Virus record (IMG/VR): IMGVR_UViG_3300030098_005428
Coordinates: 1 to 62,051 of that record
Direction: 5' to 3' (one strand)
From: a virus
Length of the DNA: 62,051 nt
Made by a program: the position numbers and the translations under genes. Numbering within the stretch: position 1 is the first letter of the stretch; each line of letters starts with the position of its first letter. This document shows, piece after piece, positions 37,388 through 46,502 of this stretch. The notes beneath the pieces were generated by a model. It searched no databases. It saw only the letters and a list, made by a program, of their open reading frames with translations, and was not told the origin of the DNA.

Positions 37388-38836
37388 TTAGTTAAGAATC
37401 ATGAAGTTATTAGCTCCTTGAACAACTAAACATCTTTCTGATAAGTAATGGACCTCCATTGCATCAAGATCAGAAGTGATGTTTCCACCAACTGAACCTG
37501 TGATCCAAGTTTTTAGTCTTCTATTATCAGCTTGAGACGCTCTATATCTTACGTGTAAGAAAGGTCTCTTAATGTTTCTACCCATACCTTGGTCATAAAC
37601 AGTTGAAACACCAGCTGGGATAATTACCCCTCTAACGTCATCAAATGCTGCTTGACCTCTTAAAGTAGCGTCATTTAAGTATTTCCAATCAGATTTATAG
37701 AAGTCATAAGAACCTCTTCTAAATCCAGCAAATCCTAAGTTAAGTGCCATTTCTTCTGAGTTATTAAAAACTCCCCAAGAAGTACCACCTGAGCCATAAG
37801 AATTTTGTGAAGCTAACATATCGTCAATAGCTAAAGATACAGATCTATTAGCATATAACATGTTTTCTTCAATTGCTCCTTGCTCATCAAACTTTTTAAG
37901 GATTTCATCGAAAGAACCTAAATCATCAGAAGCGCTAGTTCCAGCTATACCAGAAGTAACGTGTCCTCTATTTTCGATTGCTTCGAATAAACCTTCAGTA
38001 CCGAAATCTTTACCAGCGTTACCTAGCTCTGTATCTACTGTAGAGCTTCCAGGTACACCAGAAACACCTTCTATACATGCCATTTCTAAGTAATCAGCGT
38101 ATCTAGATCTTGTATCACCTTCAGCTTTTAAATACCATAGGTAACCATTTTGACCTTCTTCACCTGAAACTTCGACCCAGCCAATAGATGCTGTATCAGA
38201 ACCACTAACCTCATACTTATCTTTAATGATAATTGGTTTGTTAGTGTATGATTTGAATTCCGGATTTACCGCGTTGCTCATTCCGTTGTCACCTTTCTTG
38301 AACTCAGAACCAAATACAAATATTCTAATAGATGTACTTGAAGTATTGAATCCCGAAACGTTTGCAACAGCTGCAACTTTATACGGAAGAATTGTTAATG
38401 TAGTTGTGTTAGGAACAGCTGAAACATATCCTTTGAATATCACAGGAGATGCCGCACCGTCACTTACAACAACCATTTGTCCTACTCTTATACCGTGAGT
38501 GTTAGTAGTATCAGCTGTACCAACAGAAGTTCCGATGGTAAAAGTGTTTGTACTAACGCTACAACCTTTATAAGACAGGTGTAATCTACCTTGTTCTGAC
38601 CAAACTACTTGATCCGATGCCATTGATTCTTCTGCACCAACTTGAGAAAGAAAACCTGAGATGCTTCTGTTTCCAAAAATCTCTGCTTCTTCTTCTATAA
38701 GCTCAGGTAAATATTGTTGAGCCCAAGTTGTGTCAGTAGTACCAGCGAAATCCAAATAGTTTCCAGACAAAGTCTGCTTTTGCGGAGAGGGAGTTAAGTT
38801 TAAACTACCACCCGCGGTTGGAGTTATTGCTGCCAT
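37388..38836 (-). CDS. Major capsid protein
   Basis: A 482-residue protein placed directly after the scaffold gene and followed by a strong terminator, the usual setting of the most expressed virion gene. It begins M-A-A-I-T-P-T-A-G-G-S-L-N-L and includes E-E-E-A-E-I-F-G-N-R-S-I and beta-rich sequence compatible with an HK97-type fold. GC and codon use look a little less extreme than its neighbours, consistent with high expression. The fold cannot be proven from sequence alone. Confidence 0.78.
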   Translation of the reverse strand: MAAITPTAGGSLNLTPSPQKQTLSGNYLDFAGTTDTTWAQQYLPELIEEEAEIFGNRSISGFLSQVGAEESMASDQVVWSEQGRLHLSYKGCSVSTNTFTIGTSVGTADTTNTHGIRVGQMVVVSDGAASPVIFKGYVSAVPNTTTLTILPYKVAAVANVSGFNTSSTSIRIFVFGSEFKKGDNGMSNAVNPEFKSYTNKPIIIKDKYEVSGSDTASIGWVEVSGEEGQNGYLWYLKAEGDTRSRYADYLEMACIEGVSGVPGSSTVDTELGNAGKDFGTEGLFEAIENRGHVTSGIAGTSASDDLGSFDEILKKFDEQGAIEENMLYANRSVSLAIDDMLASQNSYGSGGTSWGVFNNSEEMALNLGFAGFRRGSYDFYKSDWKYLNDATLRGQAAFDDVRGVIIPAGVSTVYDQGMGRNIKRPFLHVRYRASQADNRRLKTWITGSVGGNITSDLDAMEVHYLSERCLVVQGANNFMILN

Positions 38837-38863
38837 TTGTTATAAATTTTAAATTGTTTAAAG

Positions 38864-40093
38864 TTATTGTTTAAGTTTAAATCGGAGTTTATTAGCATTA
38901 TCACCAGTAACCACTCTCATTTTAAGTCCTCCTGCCTCAACTTTTTCATGAGCTGATCTAGGATTCATGTCGATGTTTTTAGATTTAGAAATATTTTCTT
39001 TAATCCCATCGGCTTTACCTTGTTCATAAAAGTGATTTGCGACTGCATCAGCGTTCATAGCTGTAAATAAAGATTTATGATAACCAGTGGCATCATTCAT
39101 TGTATTATTTCTTTTATCAAGAAATTTTCCAACAAAATTATTAATGTCACTTTGTGTTGTTTTAACTTCATTTGCATCTTTAACATTAAATCTATATCTT
39201 TTTTCACCAACATTATATTCAAAACCTTTGAATTTGTCGTTAAAAACACTATCTGTTTTTTCTAAAAAGACTGATTTTTGTTTTTCTACTTGCTTTTGCG
39301 TTGCTTCATTCTCCTTTTCATATCTATTAAAAAAATCTACAGCTTTTTGTTGATCTTGCGTAAGCTTTGATCCAGCTTTGATTTCTTCATAGTATTTAGA
39401 CTTTAACCCGTCTAAGTGGGTTCTAGCGTCGGCAACCTGCTCTTTAAACGCTAATTTCTTTCTCTTAATTACGTTTTCTTCATCAGCATCTTTATCATAT
39501 GAAAACTGATCTTCCATCAAGAAACTTATCTCTTCATTATTTAAATGAGGTTTAGTTTGTTGATAGTATTCTCTTAATAATTGTTCTTCATTAAGTTTAC
39601 TATAATCCTGATTTAATTTAACGTAATCATCAAGACTTCCACCAGTATCATTCATAAAGTCTACAACTTTTTGAATATTTTCTGGTAAAGGTTCTCCAGT
39701 TTCTTTAGCTTCTTCAACAGCTTCAGTAACTTCTTCTTTAACATCTTTTACCTCTTCATTAACTTTTTCATCAGTTACTTCTTCTAAAACAGGAGTTTCT
39801 GTTTCTTTTTCTTTAACTTTTTCAGTAGGTTTTTCTTCTTCTTTAACCTGTTCAACAGGCTTTTCCTCTACTTTTTCCTCTACTTTTTCCTCTACCTTTT
39901 CTTCTACTTCTTTAGTTAAATCTACTTTTATTGGTTCATCACCAATATTCATCTTTTTCATTTTAGGTTTCTTAACCTTAATTTTATCACCCATTGGTTT
40001 CTCGTCAACAGGTGTTTCTTGAGGTTTAGTTTCTTCTTTAGTTTCAACTTTAGGTTCAACTACCTCTTCGACTTTTTGTTCTTTTTTAGCCAT
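38864..40093 (-). CDS. Scaffolding protein
   Basis: A 409-residue, highly charged protein: the N-terminal ~150 residues are almost all Glu, Lys, Val, Pro and Thr, with tandem V-E-E-K units around residues 60-80, followed by helical sequence (F-N-R-Y-E-K-E-N-E-A-T-Q-K-Q) and a basic C-terminus (L-R-F-K-L-K-Q). Composition and position between portal/decoration and capsid genes mark it as the assembly scaffold. No protease motif seen. The start is preceded by a mini-ORF (40111-40122). Confidence 0.7.
   Translation of the reverse strand: MAKKEQKVEEVVEPKVETKEETKPQETPVDEKPMGDKIKVKKPKMKKMNIGDEPIKVDLTKEVEEKVEEKVEEKVEEKPVEQVKEEEKPTEKVKEKETETPVLEEVTDEKVNEEVKDVKEEVTEAVEEAKETGEPLPENIQKVVDFMNDTGGSLDDYVKLNQDYSKLNEEQLLREYYQQTKPHLNNEEISFLMEDQFSYDKDADEENVIKRKKLAFKEQVADARTHLDGLKSKYYEEIKAGSKLTQDQQKAVDFFNRYEKENEATQKQVEKQKSVFLEKTDSVFNDKFKGFEYNVGEKRYRFNVKDANEVKTTQSDINNFVGKFLDKRNNTMNDATGYHKSLFTAMNADAVANHFYEQGKADGIKENISKSKNIDMNPRSAHEKVEAGGLKMRVVTGDNANKLRFKLKQ
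39861..39910 (-). repeat. 12-bp tandem repeat encoding V-E-E-K units
   Basis: About four copies of a 12-bp unit (TTCCTCTACTTT on the + strand) inside the scaffold gene, giving repeated Val-Glu-Glu-Lys. Copy number could vary between relatives by slippage without breaking the frame. Confidence 0.75.
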
Positions 40094-40110
40094 AATATAA
40101 TATTATATAA

Positions 40111-40122
40111 TTAATTAAACAT
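40111..40122 (-). promoter_or_regulatory. Leader mini-ORF (Met-Phe-Asn-stop) before the scaffold gene
   Basis: ATG-TTT-AAT-TAA on the leftward strand, 17 nt before the scaffold start. It matches the first three codons of the elements at 40503, 56504 and 58731 but is one codon shorter. The mini-ORF lies next to a small GTAC-GAAA-GTAC hairpin (40125-40138). Confidence 0.4.
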
Positions 40123-40143
40123 AATGTACTTTCGTACAATTTC

Positions 40144-40491
40144 TTATTTTCCCCAGTATGCTATAATTGTTCCACCAGCTACATCTATTTCGGTATACCT
40201 ACCATAAATAGTTACACCAGCTGGAAAACTATTACTAGCATCTATTTCAACACCACCAGATCCTTCAATTGTTGTTTCTGAACCAGCAGCTAAATCACCA
40301 GCAGCATCTTCTGTGTTTGCGTATACAGTTGCATTTTCCGCAACCAAACCACCCTCAGCATCAAATGTTGCCGCGGCTAACACAGTAAATCCAATAAATA
40401 CGTGACCTGTAGGAGGTTTGATAGCGTCTCCACCATCTGTACATACTGATCCCATTATTTTAGCAGTCCAATCGTTTGTTACTATTGCCAT
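40144..40491 (-). CDS. Small structural protein, possible capsid decoration protein
   Basis: A 115-residue Ala/Gly/Thr-rich beta-type protein (G-H-V-F-I-G-F-T-V-L-A-A-A-T-F, ending T-I-I-A-Y-W-G-K) between portal and scaffold genes. Such short proteins in this position often decorate the capsid or form head fibres. No family signature is certain. The start at 40491 lies 11 nt behind the mini-ORF element at 40503. Confidence 0.55.
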   Translation of the reverse strand: MAIVTNDWTAKIMGSVCTDGGDAIKPPTGHVFIGFTVLAAATFDAEGGLVAENATVYANTEDAAGDLAAGSETTIEGSGGVEIDASNSFPAGVTIYGRYTEIDVAGGTIIAYWGK

Positions 40492-40502
40492 TTTACTATT
40501 AT

Positions 40503-40517
40503 TTATTTGTTAAACAT
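40503..40517 (-). promoter_or_regulatory. Conserved leader mini-ORF before the decoration-protein gene
   Basis: ATG-TTT-AAC-AAA-TAA on the leftward strand (Met-Phe-Asn-Lys-stop), ending 11 nt before the gene start at 40491. The same pattern with the same spacing occurs at 56504 and 58731. Confidence 0.5.
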
Positions 40518-40518
40518 G

Positions 40519-42936
40519 TTATCTAGGATCAAATGCTCCTAAATCAAAATCACCGCTTATAACATCATTATTAGCAGATTCAAATTTCTTTGGTGCTTTA
40601 TCCTTATTTCTTTGATCTATCATTTCAGATTGTTGAGATGCTTGAATTCTAGTTCTTTCATCTTTACGATCTTCTTTGGCGGTTTCTTTTTCTTTAGCAG
40701 ATTCAAGTTCCATTTCTTTTAATCTCATATTAATTTGAAACTCATGATCCATTAGTTCTTTTTTAAGAGCCGCTTCTTGTTGTAATTTATTAGATTCCAT
40801 TTGTGCCTCAGCTTGAGCTAATTGAATTTTTGATTCTGTTAATGCTTGTTGTTTTTGCACTTCAGCTTGAGCTGCTACTTGTTGTGCTTCAGCGTTAGCT
40901 TGTGATTGTGCTTGTATATTTTGTTGTTGTTGAGCTTGATCTCTTTCTATTTTTCTTTTTCTTCTAATTTTTAATACTTGATTAGCTAACTTAACATTTT
41001 TTATAGAACGCACGTCAATAGCATCTTCTAGTTCAATATTTTCTTTTGATAAAGCAACTTGTATATTATTTTCTAACATTTGTTTTTCTTCCTCATCTGG
41101 TTCTAATTCTATAAATATACCAAAATCATATAGATGTAATTCTTTCATCTCTTCTAACGTTGCTACATTATGTCCACCAATTTTTTGAATAAATGCTTCT
41201 TTTGCAGGAGAATATTCTATTATATCAGATACTCTCAACGAGATACATTCCGCTACTTCAGCAGTTAAAAATAATCCAGACTGTAATATATGTCTTGTTG
41301 CAGTGTTACTATTAGCAGCTGCCATTTTTTGTATACCAACTAAAGCATTTTTATCTGGCATAGCAGCATCTCTTGCTTCATTTAACCCAGTCACATCTCT
41401 TATCATTTGTAAATAATAATTATATGTTTGAATTAAATTTTGTAACTTTCCACTACCAGATCCGCTTTGTATTTCTTGAATAGGTATTTTACCTGGATTC
41501 ATATCGCCTTCAGATGTCAACGATCGACCAATAATACTACCGGTTTGGAAAAACATGTTTAACGCTTCTTGTGGATTATAATTTGTTCCGTTACCAAGAT
41601 CAACCTCAGCTAAACCATCAGCATCTAAATATACACCATCAGGAACCATTCTTGCTAGCACTTGCTGTATCTTTAAATGAGTTAATTGAATCATATCAGC
41701 AAAACCAGTTATACGTTTTACTAATGATTCAATTCTACCTTTATATATTCTTGGTGCAACAAGTGAATAATTTAATTTAACCTTTGTGCTATCACTTTTT
41801 GGGCGCATCATGTTTTTTGCCATACCCCACTTAAGTAATTTTTCTTTACCAACTACATAAGCTCCTTCAAATAATACTTCCACAGGTCTAGATATTCTTG
41901 AGAAATTATCAGATTCAGGTGGATTAAAGTTATCATCTTTTTCTAAAGCTTTATCAGCTCCACTTCCAGTTGTTTTTACTTTATATACTTCGTTAATATA
42001 ACTTTTATAACTAAAATATAAGATTTGTATAATATTATTATCAATAGTACTTGTGTCTGGAAGATTTCTATTTGAAATATTATTATTAAATATACCCTGT
42101 TGTTTAATGTCTTCTAACTCATCAACAGTTAAATTAGGAAACTCTTTTACTAACTCATTAATTGGGACAGATTTAACCTCACCAACATAATATAAATCAT
42201 CAAAATACGGTGACGTACTATATGAATATACTACATTAGCTGGATCAACATATTCTACTTTTATGCCATCAGCTTGAGTAAAATTACTTTTTACCGCAGC
42301 AATACCAATAGTTGTTAAATCATAATATAATCTCTTTTTAGTTAGTTCATATTTGTTATCATCAAATATTGTATTAATTGCTTGTTCTTCTGCTAATTCA
42401 ACTGATTGTTTGTAATCCAATTGCATGTGAACAGCTAATTCATCTTCATCCTCTGGTAATTTACTTGGATCATTATTAAACATATTCATACCAAAAGATT
42501 CTTGCATCATGTTATTAATATCACCCATGCGCATATCTTGTAAAATACCCTCCATGTATGAAGTTCTTTTACTTAAACCGAATGGATCTTGTGAGTATGC
42601 TTTTATATCATATGTTCTTTCTGCAATACCATTAACAACAATATCTACAAACTTTGGTATAATAGGTACTGGTTTCCAATCTAAATTTAAATAAGATAAA
42701 TCACCATTAATTGATAATTCATTTTTGTATTTTTCTATAGGTTGTTCTCCTCTTGCATATAAACGAAGTTTGTGGAAATCATCTTTATTAGCATCAAATC
42801 TATTACCGCCAGCATCCTTACTAAACCATTCATGTTCAATTGCTTTAGCTACACTTAATCCATATTCTGCAGATATTTTTGTAGCGTTATCGGCTATTTG
42901 ACTAGGAAAGTGACTTTTTATATCCTTTTCAATCAT
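40519..42936 (-). CDS. Portal protein
   Basis: An 805-residue protein overlapping terL by 8 nt, in the standard TerL-portal-scaffold-capsid order. The N-terminal half has portal-like mixed sequence (I-I-P-K-F-V-D-I-V-V-N-G-I-A-E-R-T-Y-D), and the C-terminal ~170 residues are a long Gln/Ala/Glu coiled coil (A-Q-Q-Q-Q-N-I-Q-A-Q-S-Q), suggesting an extended barrel into the capsid, as in podovirus portals. Twelve copies would form the packaging vertex. Confidence 0.8.
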   Translation of the reverse strand: MIEKDIKSHFPSQIADNATKISAEYGLSVAKAIEHEWFSKDAGGNRFDANKDDFHKLRLYARGEQPIEKYKNELSINGDLSYLNLDWKPVPIIPKFVDIVVNGIAERTYDIKAYSQDPFGLSKRTSYMEGILQDMRMGDINNMMQESFGMNMFNNDPSKLPEDEDELAVHMQLDYKQSVELAEEQAINTIFDDNKYELTKKRLYYDLTTIGIAAVKSNFTQADGIKVEYVDPANVVYSYSTSPYFDDLYYVGEVKSVPINELVKEFPNLTVDELEDIKQQGIFNNNISNRNLPDTSTIDNNIIQILYFSYKSYINEVYKVKTTGSGADKALEKDDNFNPPESDNFSRISRPVEVLFEGAYVVGKEKLLKWGMAKNMMRPKSDSTKVKLNYSLVAPRIYKGRIESLVKRITGFADMIQLTHLKIQQVLARMVPDGVYLDADGLAEVDLGNGTNYNPQEALNMFFQTGSIIGRSLTSEGDMNPGKIPIQEIQSGSGSGKLQNLIQTYNYYLQMIRDVTGLNEARDAAMPDKNALVGIQKMAAANSNTATRHILQSGLFLTAEVAECISLRVSDIIEYSPAKEAFIQKIGGHNVATLEEMKELHLYDFGIFIELEPDEEEKQMLENNIQVALSKENIELEDAIDVRSIKNVKLANQVLKIRRKRKIERDQAQQQQNIQAQSQANAEAQQVAAQAEVQKQQALTESKIQLAQAEAQMESNKLQQEAALKKELMDHEFQINMRLKEMELESAKEKETAKEDRKDERTRIQASQQSEMIDQRNKDKAPKKFESANNDVISGDFDLGAFDPR

Positions 42937-45157
42937 AATTCTTTATTAATTTCGATATTGTACCTTTATTACTATATTTAGCAATACTGATGTTTACTTT
43001 TTCTTTTTCTATTGTTGCGTTTGGTTTATACAAATGTCTATTACATGCCATAATAGCTAAACCTGAACTTATCGTGGCATCAAACGCTGTTCTTTTATTT
43101 ATATCAAACCTAGCCCAATCATTTAACGTTGCATTAAAATACATATTACCATAACCCTCACCCTTATGTCCAACGTGTTCTTGAATATACATTTCAATTG
43201 CTGCTGCGTGAGCTTGTTTTATATCTTCACTTGAGTTTGGTATACCACCTATTTCCTTTTCAGCTACAGATAATTTGTTCCAAACTTTATCAGGTCTATT
43301 CATACTAAACCCTCTATAACCTCTTCTTCTTAAATAATATAATAATCGAGGTTTATTATTTTCAGCTAGTATTGGCATACCATAAAAATGCAATGCCATT
43401 AAAACATCTTCAAAAAATATTTCAGCCGTTTGGGGTCTAGCTATATATTCTAAGAAAAAATGATTAGCAGGAACCTCTTCCATACTAAATTTTGTTAACC
43501 CATGTAAAGAACCTTTTGAACCCTTACCATCTACTGTTCCTGATATATCATAACTATCACAACCAAAAGCACCTATATGTTCATTTGCTGGATATTTAAT
43601 ACCGTTTTTTACAGTATATTTATTTTGTAAATGTTGTGGTGGCACCCAACTAACCTTAAATCTTCCTTTTGGATCAGGGTAAAATATTACATTAGAATCT
43701 TTTATACCACTAACCCATTGAAAATTTCCTTTAGATATATCTGCTGCACTTTTTGCTTCTTCATTATAATCAATTTGCTCGTATATTTTAACAAGATTAA
43801 ATATACTATTATTTGCCTCATCTCTAAAAGCGTGTTCTTCGGTTCTTGGAAATTGACGATAAAATTCATTCAAAGCATCTTGATCACTTTTTAAACCATC
43901 AACTTCATTTTCCCAATGATCTATAACACCAGTATCAATTAATTCATCATAAAAATCATATTCAGGTTTGCTTGGTGTATCAAATACTGGAATACCGTGT
44001 TTATTCATAAAACCCTCATAGTTCCATTCCATTGGTATAAACAAACTATATAAACCAGATTTAGTTTGTCCATTTTTATTTCTTTTTGTTACATCAGAAT
44101 CTCTATATAATTTTTTAAAATTATCACCACCTTTATCTAATGCGTTCGATGTACTTCCCATCATACACTTACCGATAACTCTACTACCTAATCGTAAACA
44201 TGTTTTTGTTACTCTCCAGTTGTTTAATATATTATCAGGTCTTTCCCATTTACCACTCTCATCATGTACTAATAAATTAAGTTTTTCTCCATCATAACTA
44301 TTATCACCAGTATTTTTCCAATCAATTGTTGTATCTAAACCTACAATTTCCTCAATCTGTTCATTCGTTTGAAGTTTCTTACGAGTAAATTTTTGAGCCG
44401 GGACCCTATATGCAAGTTCAGTTTTTGGTCGATCCATACCATCCTGAATCGGTTTAAAGAAAAACGGGTAATTAACAGATATTGGTACAACCTTATCTGT
44501 AAACATCTTTTTAGCATCCCAACCAGTCTTTGATAATATACCATATCTTGCATCACTCGAGATAGTAGCAGCATTAACTGCTTCCGCGCTTGCCATAAAC
44601 GAGAAACCAGATCGTCTATTTTTAAGGTAACATATTCCATAAGCGCGTTTATCTGCTTTGCAAGCTTCCCAAAATATATAGAATAATCTGTTAGATTCTC
44701 TAAACTCAGGAGCACCCACGTCAATTTTTGACCACTGAAGATACATATAGTGAGTACCGGTAATGTAAGTAGGCTTACCATTATTATTAAACCAAAAACC
44801 ATGTTCTCTACGATTGAATTCTTCATTTATGTAATCAAACCATTTATCTTTATGTTCGTTGGGATAATCTCTCCAGTCAAAAATGGTTTTTACATTTTTT
44901 AATGCTTTTGGATATTCAAACTGTTCCCAATACTGCTCTTGTTTCTTTTTAGATCTACTATAAACTTTAGTAGCAGGAGGTAAAGCTATTTTAAGATTTT
45001 GTATCTCATATATTTCTCCTATCACTCCTGTTTTACTTATGACTATAATATCGTGTTCTTTATTATAACCATATTTCCATTTCTTACTTTTATTAAGTCT
45101 TTTAAGTGTATTAATTCTTATTGGCTCAATAATTTTATATAAAGTCTGTTTGTACAT
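42929..45157 (-). CDS. terL: Terminase large subunit
   Basis: A 742-residue packaging ATPase/nuclease. A variant Walker A (L-K-N-R-R-S-G-F-S) lies near residues 175-185, Walker B with catalytic acid (L-L-V-H-D-E-S) near 290-297, and the nuclease domain begins near 530 with G-A-F-G-C-D-S-Y-D-I. The Walker A lacks the usual GK(S/T) but keeps the R..G.S form seen in many TerL families. The protein is longer than most (450-650). Its start abuts the small upstream gene. Confidence 0.88.
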   Translation of the reverse strand: MYKQTLYKIIEPIRINTLKRLNKSKKWKYGYNKEHDIIVISKTGVIGEIYEIQNLKIALPPATKVYSRSKKKQEQYWEQFEYPKALKNVKTIFDWRDYPNEHKDKWFDYINEEFNRREHGFWFNNNGKPTYITGTHYMYLQWSKIDVGAPEFRESNRLFYIFWEACKADKRAYGICYLKNRRSGFSFMASAEAVNAATISSDARYGILSKTGWDAKKMFTDKVVPISVNYPFFFKPIQDGMDRPKTELAYRVPAQKFTRKKLQTNEQIEEIVGLDTTIDWKNTGDNSYDGEKLNLLVHDESGKWERPDNILNNWRVTKTCLRLGSRVIGKCMMGSTSNALDKGGDNFKKLYRDSDVTKRNKNGQTKSGLYSLFIPMEWNYEGFMNKHGIPVFDTPSKPEYDFYDELIDTGVIDHWENEVDGLKSDQDALNEFYRQFPRTEEHAFRDEANNSIFNLVKIYEQIDYNEEAKSAADISKGNFQWVSGIKDSNVIFYPDPKGRFKVSWVPPQHLQNKYTVKNGIKYPANEHIGAFGCDSYDISGTVDGKGSKGSLHGLTKFSMEEVPANHFFLEYIARPQTAEIFFEDVLMALHFYGMPILAENNKPRLLYYLRRRGYRGFSMNRPDKVWNKLSVAEKEIGGIPNSSEDIKQAHAAAIEMYIQEHVGHKGEGYGNMYFNATLNDWARFDINKRTAFDATISSGLAIMACNRHLYKPNATIEKEKVNISIAKYSNKGTISKLIKNYD

Positions 45158-45429
45158 TATTTAGATCTTCTTTCCGCAAACCCTTGAAAAGTACTTTCTT
45201 TTTGTGTTGTGGGTTTATCTTCTAATATATTTTTTTCTTCTTCAATTCTGTTTAATATCTCAAACGCGTCAAAAATAGCTAATTTTTTAGTAGCTGCAGC
45301 ATTTTTTAATCTATCAGCAGAAACATCATCCTCTGAATCAACTATTTTTTCTTTTGCTACTTTAATTAATTCATCAACCGCTTTATAACCAGCTTGGATT
45401 ATATTCTTTTTCTTGTCCTTGATATTCAT
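45157..45429 (-). CDS. Small helical protein before TerL, possible small terminase
   Basis: A 90-residue helical protein (N-I-I-Q-A-G-Y-K-A-V-D-E-L-I-K-V-A-K-E-K) whose stop shares bases with the terL start and whose start overlaps the previous gene by 47 nt. Position suggests a small terminase subunit or packaging factor, but I see no helix-turn-helix, so the assignment is tentative. The residues after ~70 are disordered-looking (K-P-T-T-Q-K-E-S). Confidence 0.5.
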   Translation of the reverse strand: MNIKDKKKNIIQAGYKAVDELIKVAKEKIVDSEDDVSADRLKNAAATKKLAIFDAFEILNRIEEEKNILEDKPTTQKESTFQGFAERRSK

Positions 45430-45973
45430 ATTTAATTGAAATTGAATTTGTTAATACTCTATATAATCTCTCTCCATTAATAATAAACTCGTATTTACTA
45501 TTAGGAGTAAAACCTATTAAATCTTCTGATTTAATATCTTTAAGGCTATTGTCACAATATTTCATTATACCGATTAATGGTTGTTCTTTATCAATACTAA
45601 ATTTATCATATGATTTAATTGGTTTAACAAAACAATATCCACTTAAAGCTTTCCAGTTATTATTTCTCTTGTATGCAAATATTTGATCTTCTTTTACCGC
45701 ATACATATTTTCGTTAATATAACTTCTACTGTTTTGTTCTCTACCATGTACATTATGAAATCTTCTAAAGACATTATGGTGAACAATTACCTCATCATTT
45801 ACTTGTATCTCTGTTTTACCTATAGAAGGTAAAGATAAAACAACACCAATTCTATTAACATATTGATGGTGTGCTATTTCACTATTTAATATTAATTCTT
45901 TATCACCTATTTTCTTTTTATTATTATACCTACTTCCCTTTGGTTTAATAATAAAATCATATAAGCTTTGCAT
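45383..45973 (-). CDS. Beta-rich protein, possibly a two-domain GroES-like fold
   Basis: A 196-residue protein. Residues ~35-105 (N-R-I-G-V-V-L-S-L, then V-N-D-E-V-I-V-H-H, and M-Y-A-V-K-E-D-Q-I-F-A-Y) follow the strand order of a GroES/Cpn10 barrel (G-x-V...v-G-D-x-V...I-l-A); a second similar half may follow (K-P-I...I-G-F-T-P-N-S-K). Phages are known to encode GroES-like capsid-assembly cofactors (T4 gp31), and a short GroES is also encoded at 56554. It could equally be another virion beta-barrel. Confidence 0.4.
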   Translation of the reverse strand: MQSLYDFIIKPKGSRYNNKKKIGDKELILNSEIAHHQYVNRIGVVLSLPSIGKTEIQVNDEVIVHHNVFRRFHNVHGREQNSRSYINENMYAVKEDQIFAYKRNNNWKALSGYCFVKPIKSYDKFSIDKEQPLIGIMKYCDNSLKDIKSEDLIGFTPNSKYEFIINGERLYRVLTNSISIKYEYQGQEKEYNPSWL

Positions 45974-46191
45974 TAATATTCTAAATTATACTCAATTGAT
46001 ACTGCCATATTTTTATTAAAATCTTTCCATGGTAGTACGTCATCTTGTTTTTTGATATAAATACTGTATTTAGTATCTTCTTCGATTATATCACAAATTG
46101 TATGTCCCCCGTAAACTTCTTGACCTACAGCATAATGCATAGCTTCGTTTTTATAATCTTTACCGATACTAATTTTTCTTATTAGTTTCAT
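45973..46191 (-). CDS. Hypothetical protein (72 aa)
   Basis: A 72-residue mixed protein (M-K-L-I-R-K-I-S-I-G-K-D-Y-K) with G-Q-E-V-Y-G-G-H-T-I and a beta-like C-terminus. Stop and next start share a base (TAATG), and its start overlaps the previous gene by 23 nt, so the three short genes before terL are translationally coupled. No family recognised. Confidence 0.5.
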   Translation of the reverse strand: MKLIRKISIGKDYKNEAMHYAVGQEVYGGHTICDIIEEDTKYSIYIKKQDDVLPWKDFNKNMAVSIEYNLEY

Positions 46192-46441
46192 CTGTAGGTA
46201 TTTCTTTTAAAGTTCCATCTTCTACGTTAACACTAACTTCTCCGTATTTATTTTTCAATTTAGCTTCTAATTCAACTAAATCTTTTCTAAATTGATTAAA
46301 TCTTTCAACTGCCATTGATTTATTAATTTCTAATTCACCAATTTGCATTCTAAGTTTGTTAACTGCTGTTACTAATGATTGAAGATCTTGCAATTCATCA
46401 CTGGTAACTTTTAAATCTTCAGTTTTCTTTTTATTTGCCAT
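46169..46441 (-). CDS. Coiled-coil protein (90 aa)
   Basis: A 90-residue protein whose residues ~15-65 form a long charged heptad-type helix (L-Q-S-L-V-T-A-V-N-K-L-R-M-Q-I-G-E-L), followed by a short beta-like tail. It opens the packaging block after a 61-nt AT-rich gap (46442-46502) that holds a GTGACAATTG stretch but no terminator. Function unknown; an assembly accessory is possible. Confidence 0.5.
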   Translation of the reverse strand: MANKKKTEDLKVTSDELQDLQSLVTAVNKLRMQIGELEINKSMAVERFNQFRKDLVELEAKLKNKYGEVSVNVEDGTLKEIPTDETNKKN

Positions 46442-46502
46442 AATTTTCTATTTAATTTAAATTAATTCACTCGTTTATATTATCACGCAATTGTCACACT
46501 TT

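Noticed and set aside
40125-40138. Terminator at GTAC-GAAA-GTAC hairpin
   Set aside because: Stem is only 5 bp and no U-run follows; kept as context of the mini-ORF element only.
45383-45973. Firm GroES call for the 196-aa protein
   Set aside because: The pattern is suggestive only; kept as tentative because barrel-type virion proteins can look similar.
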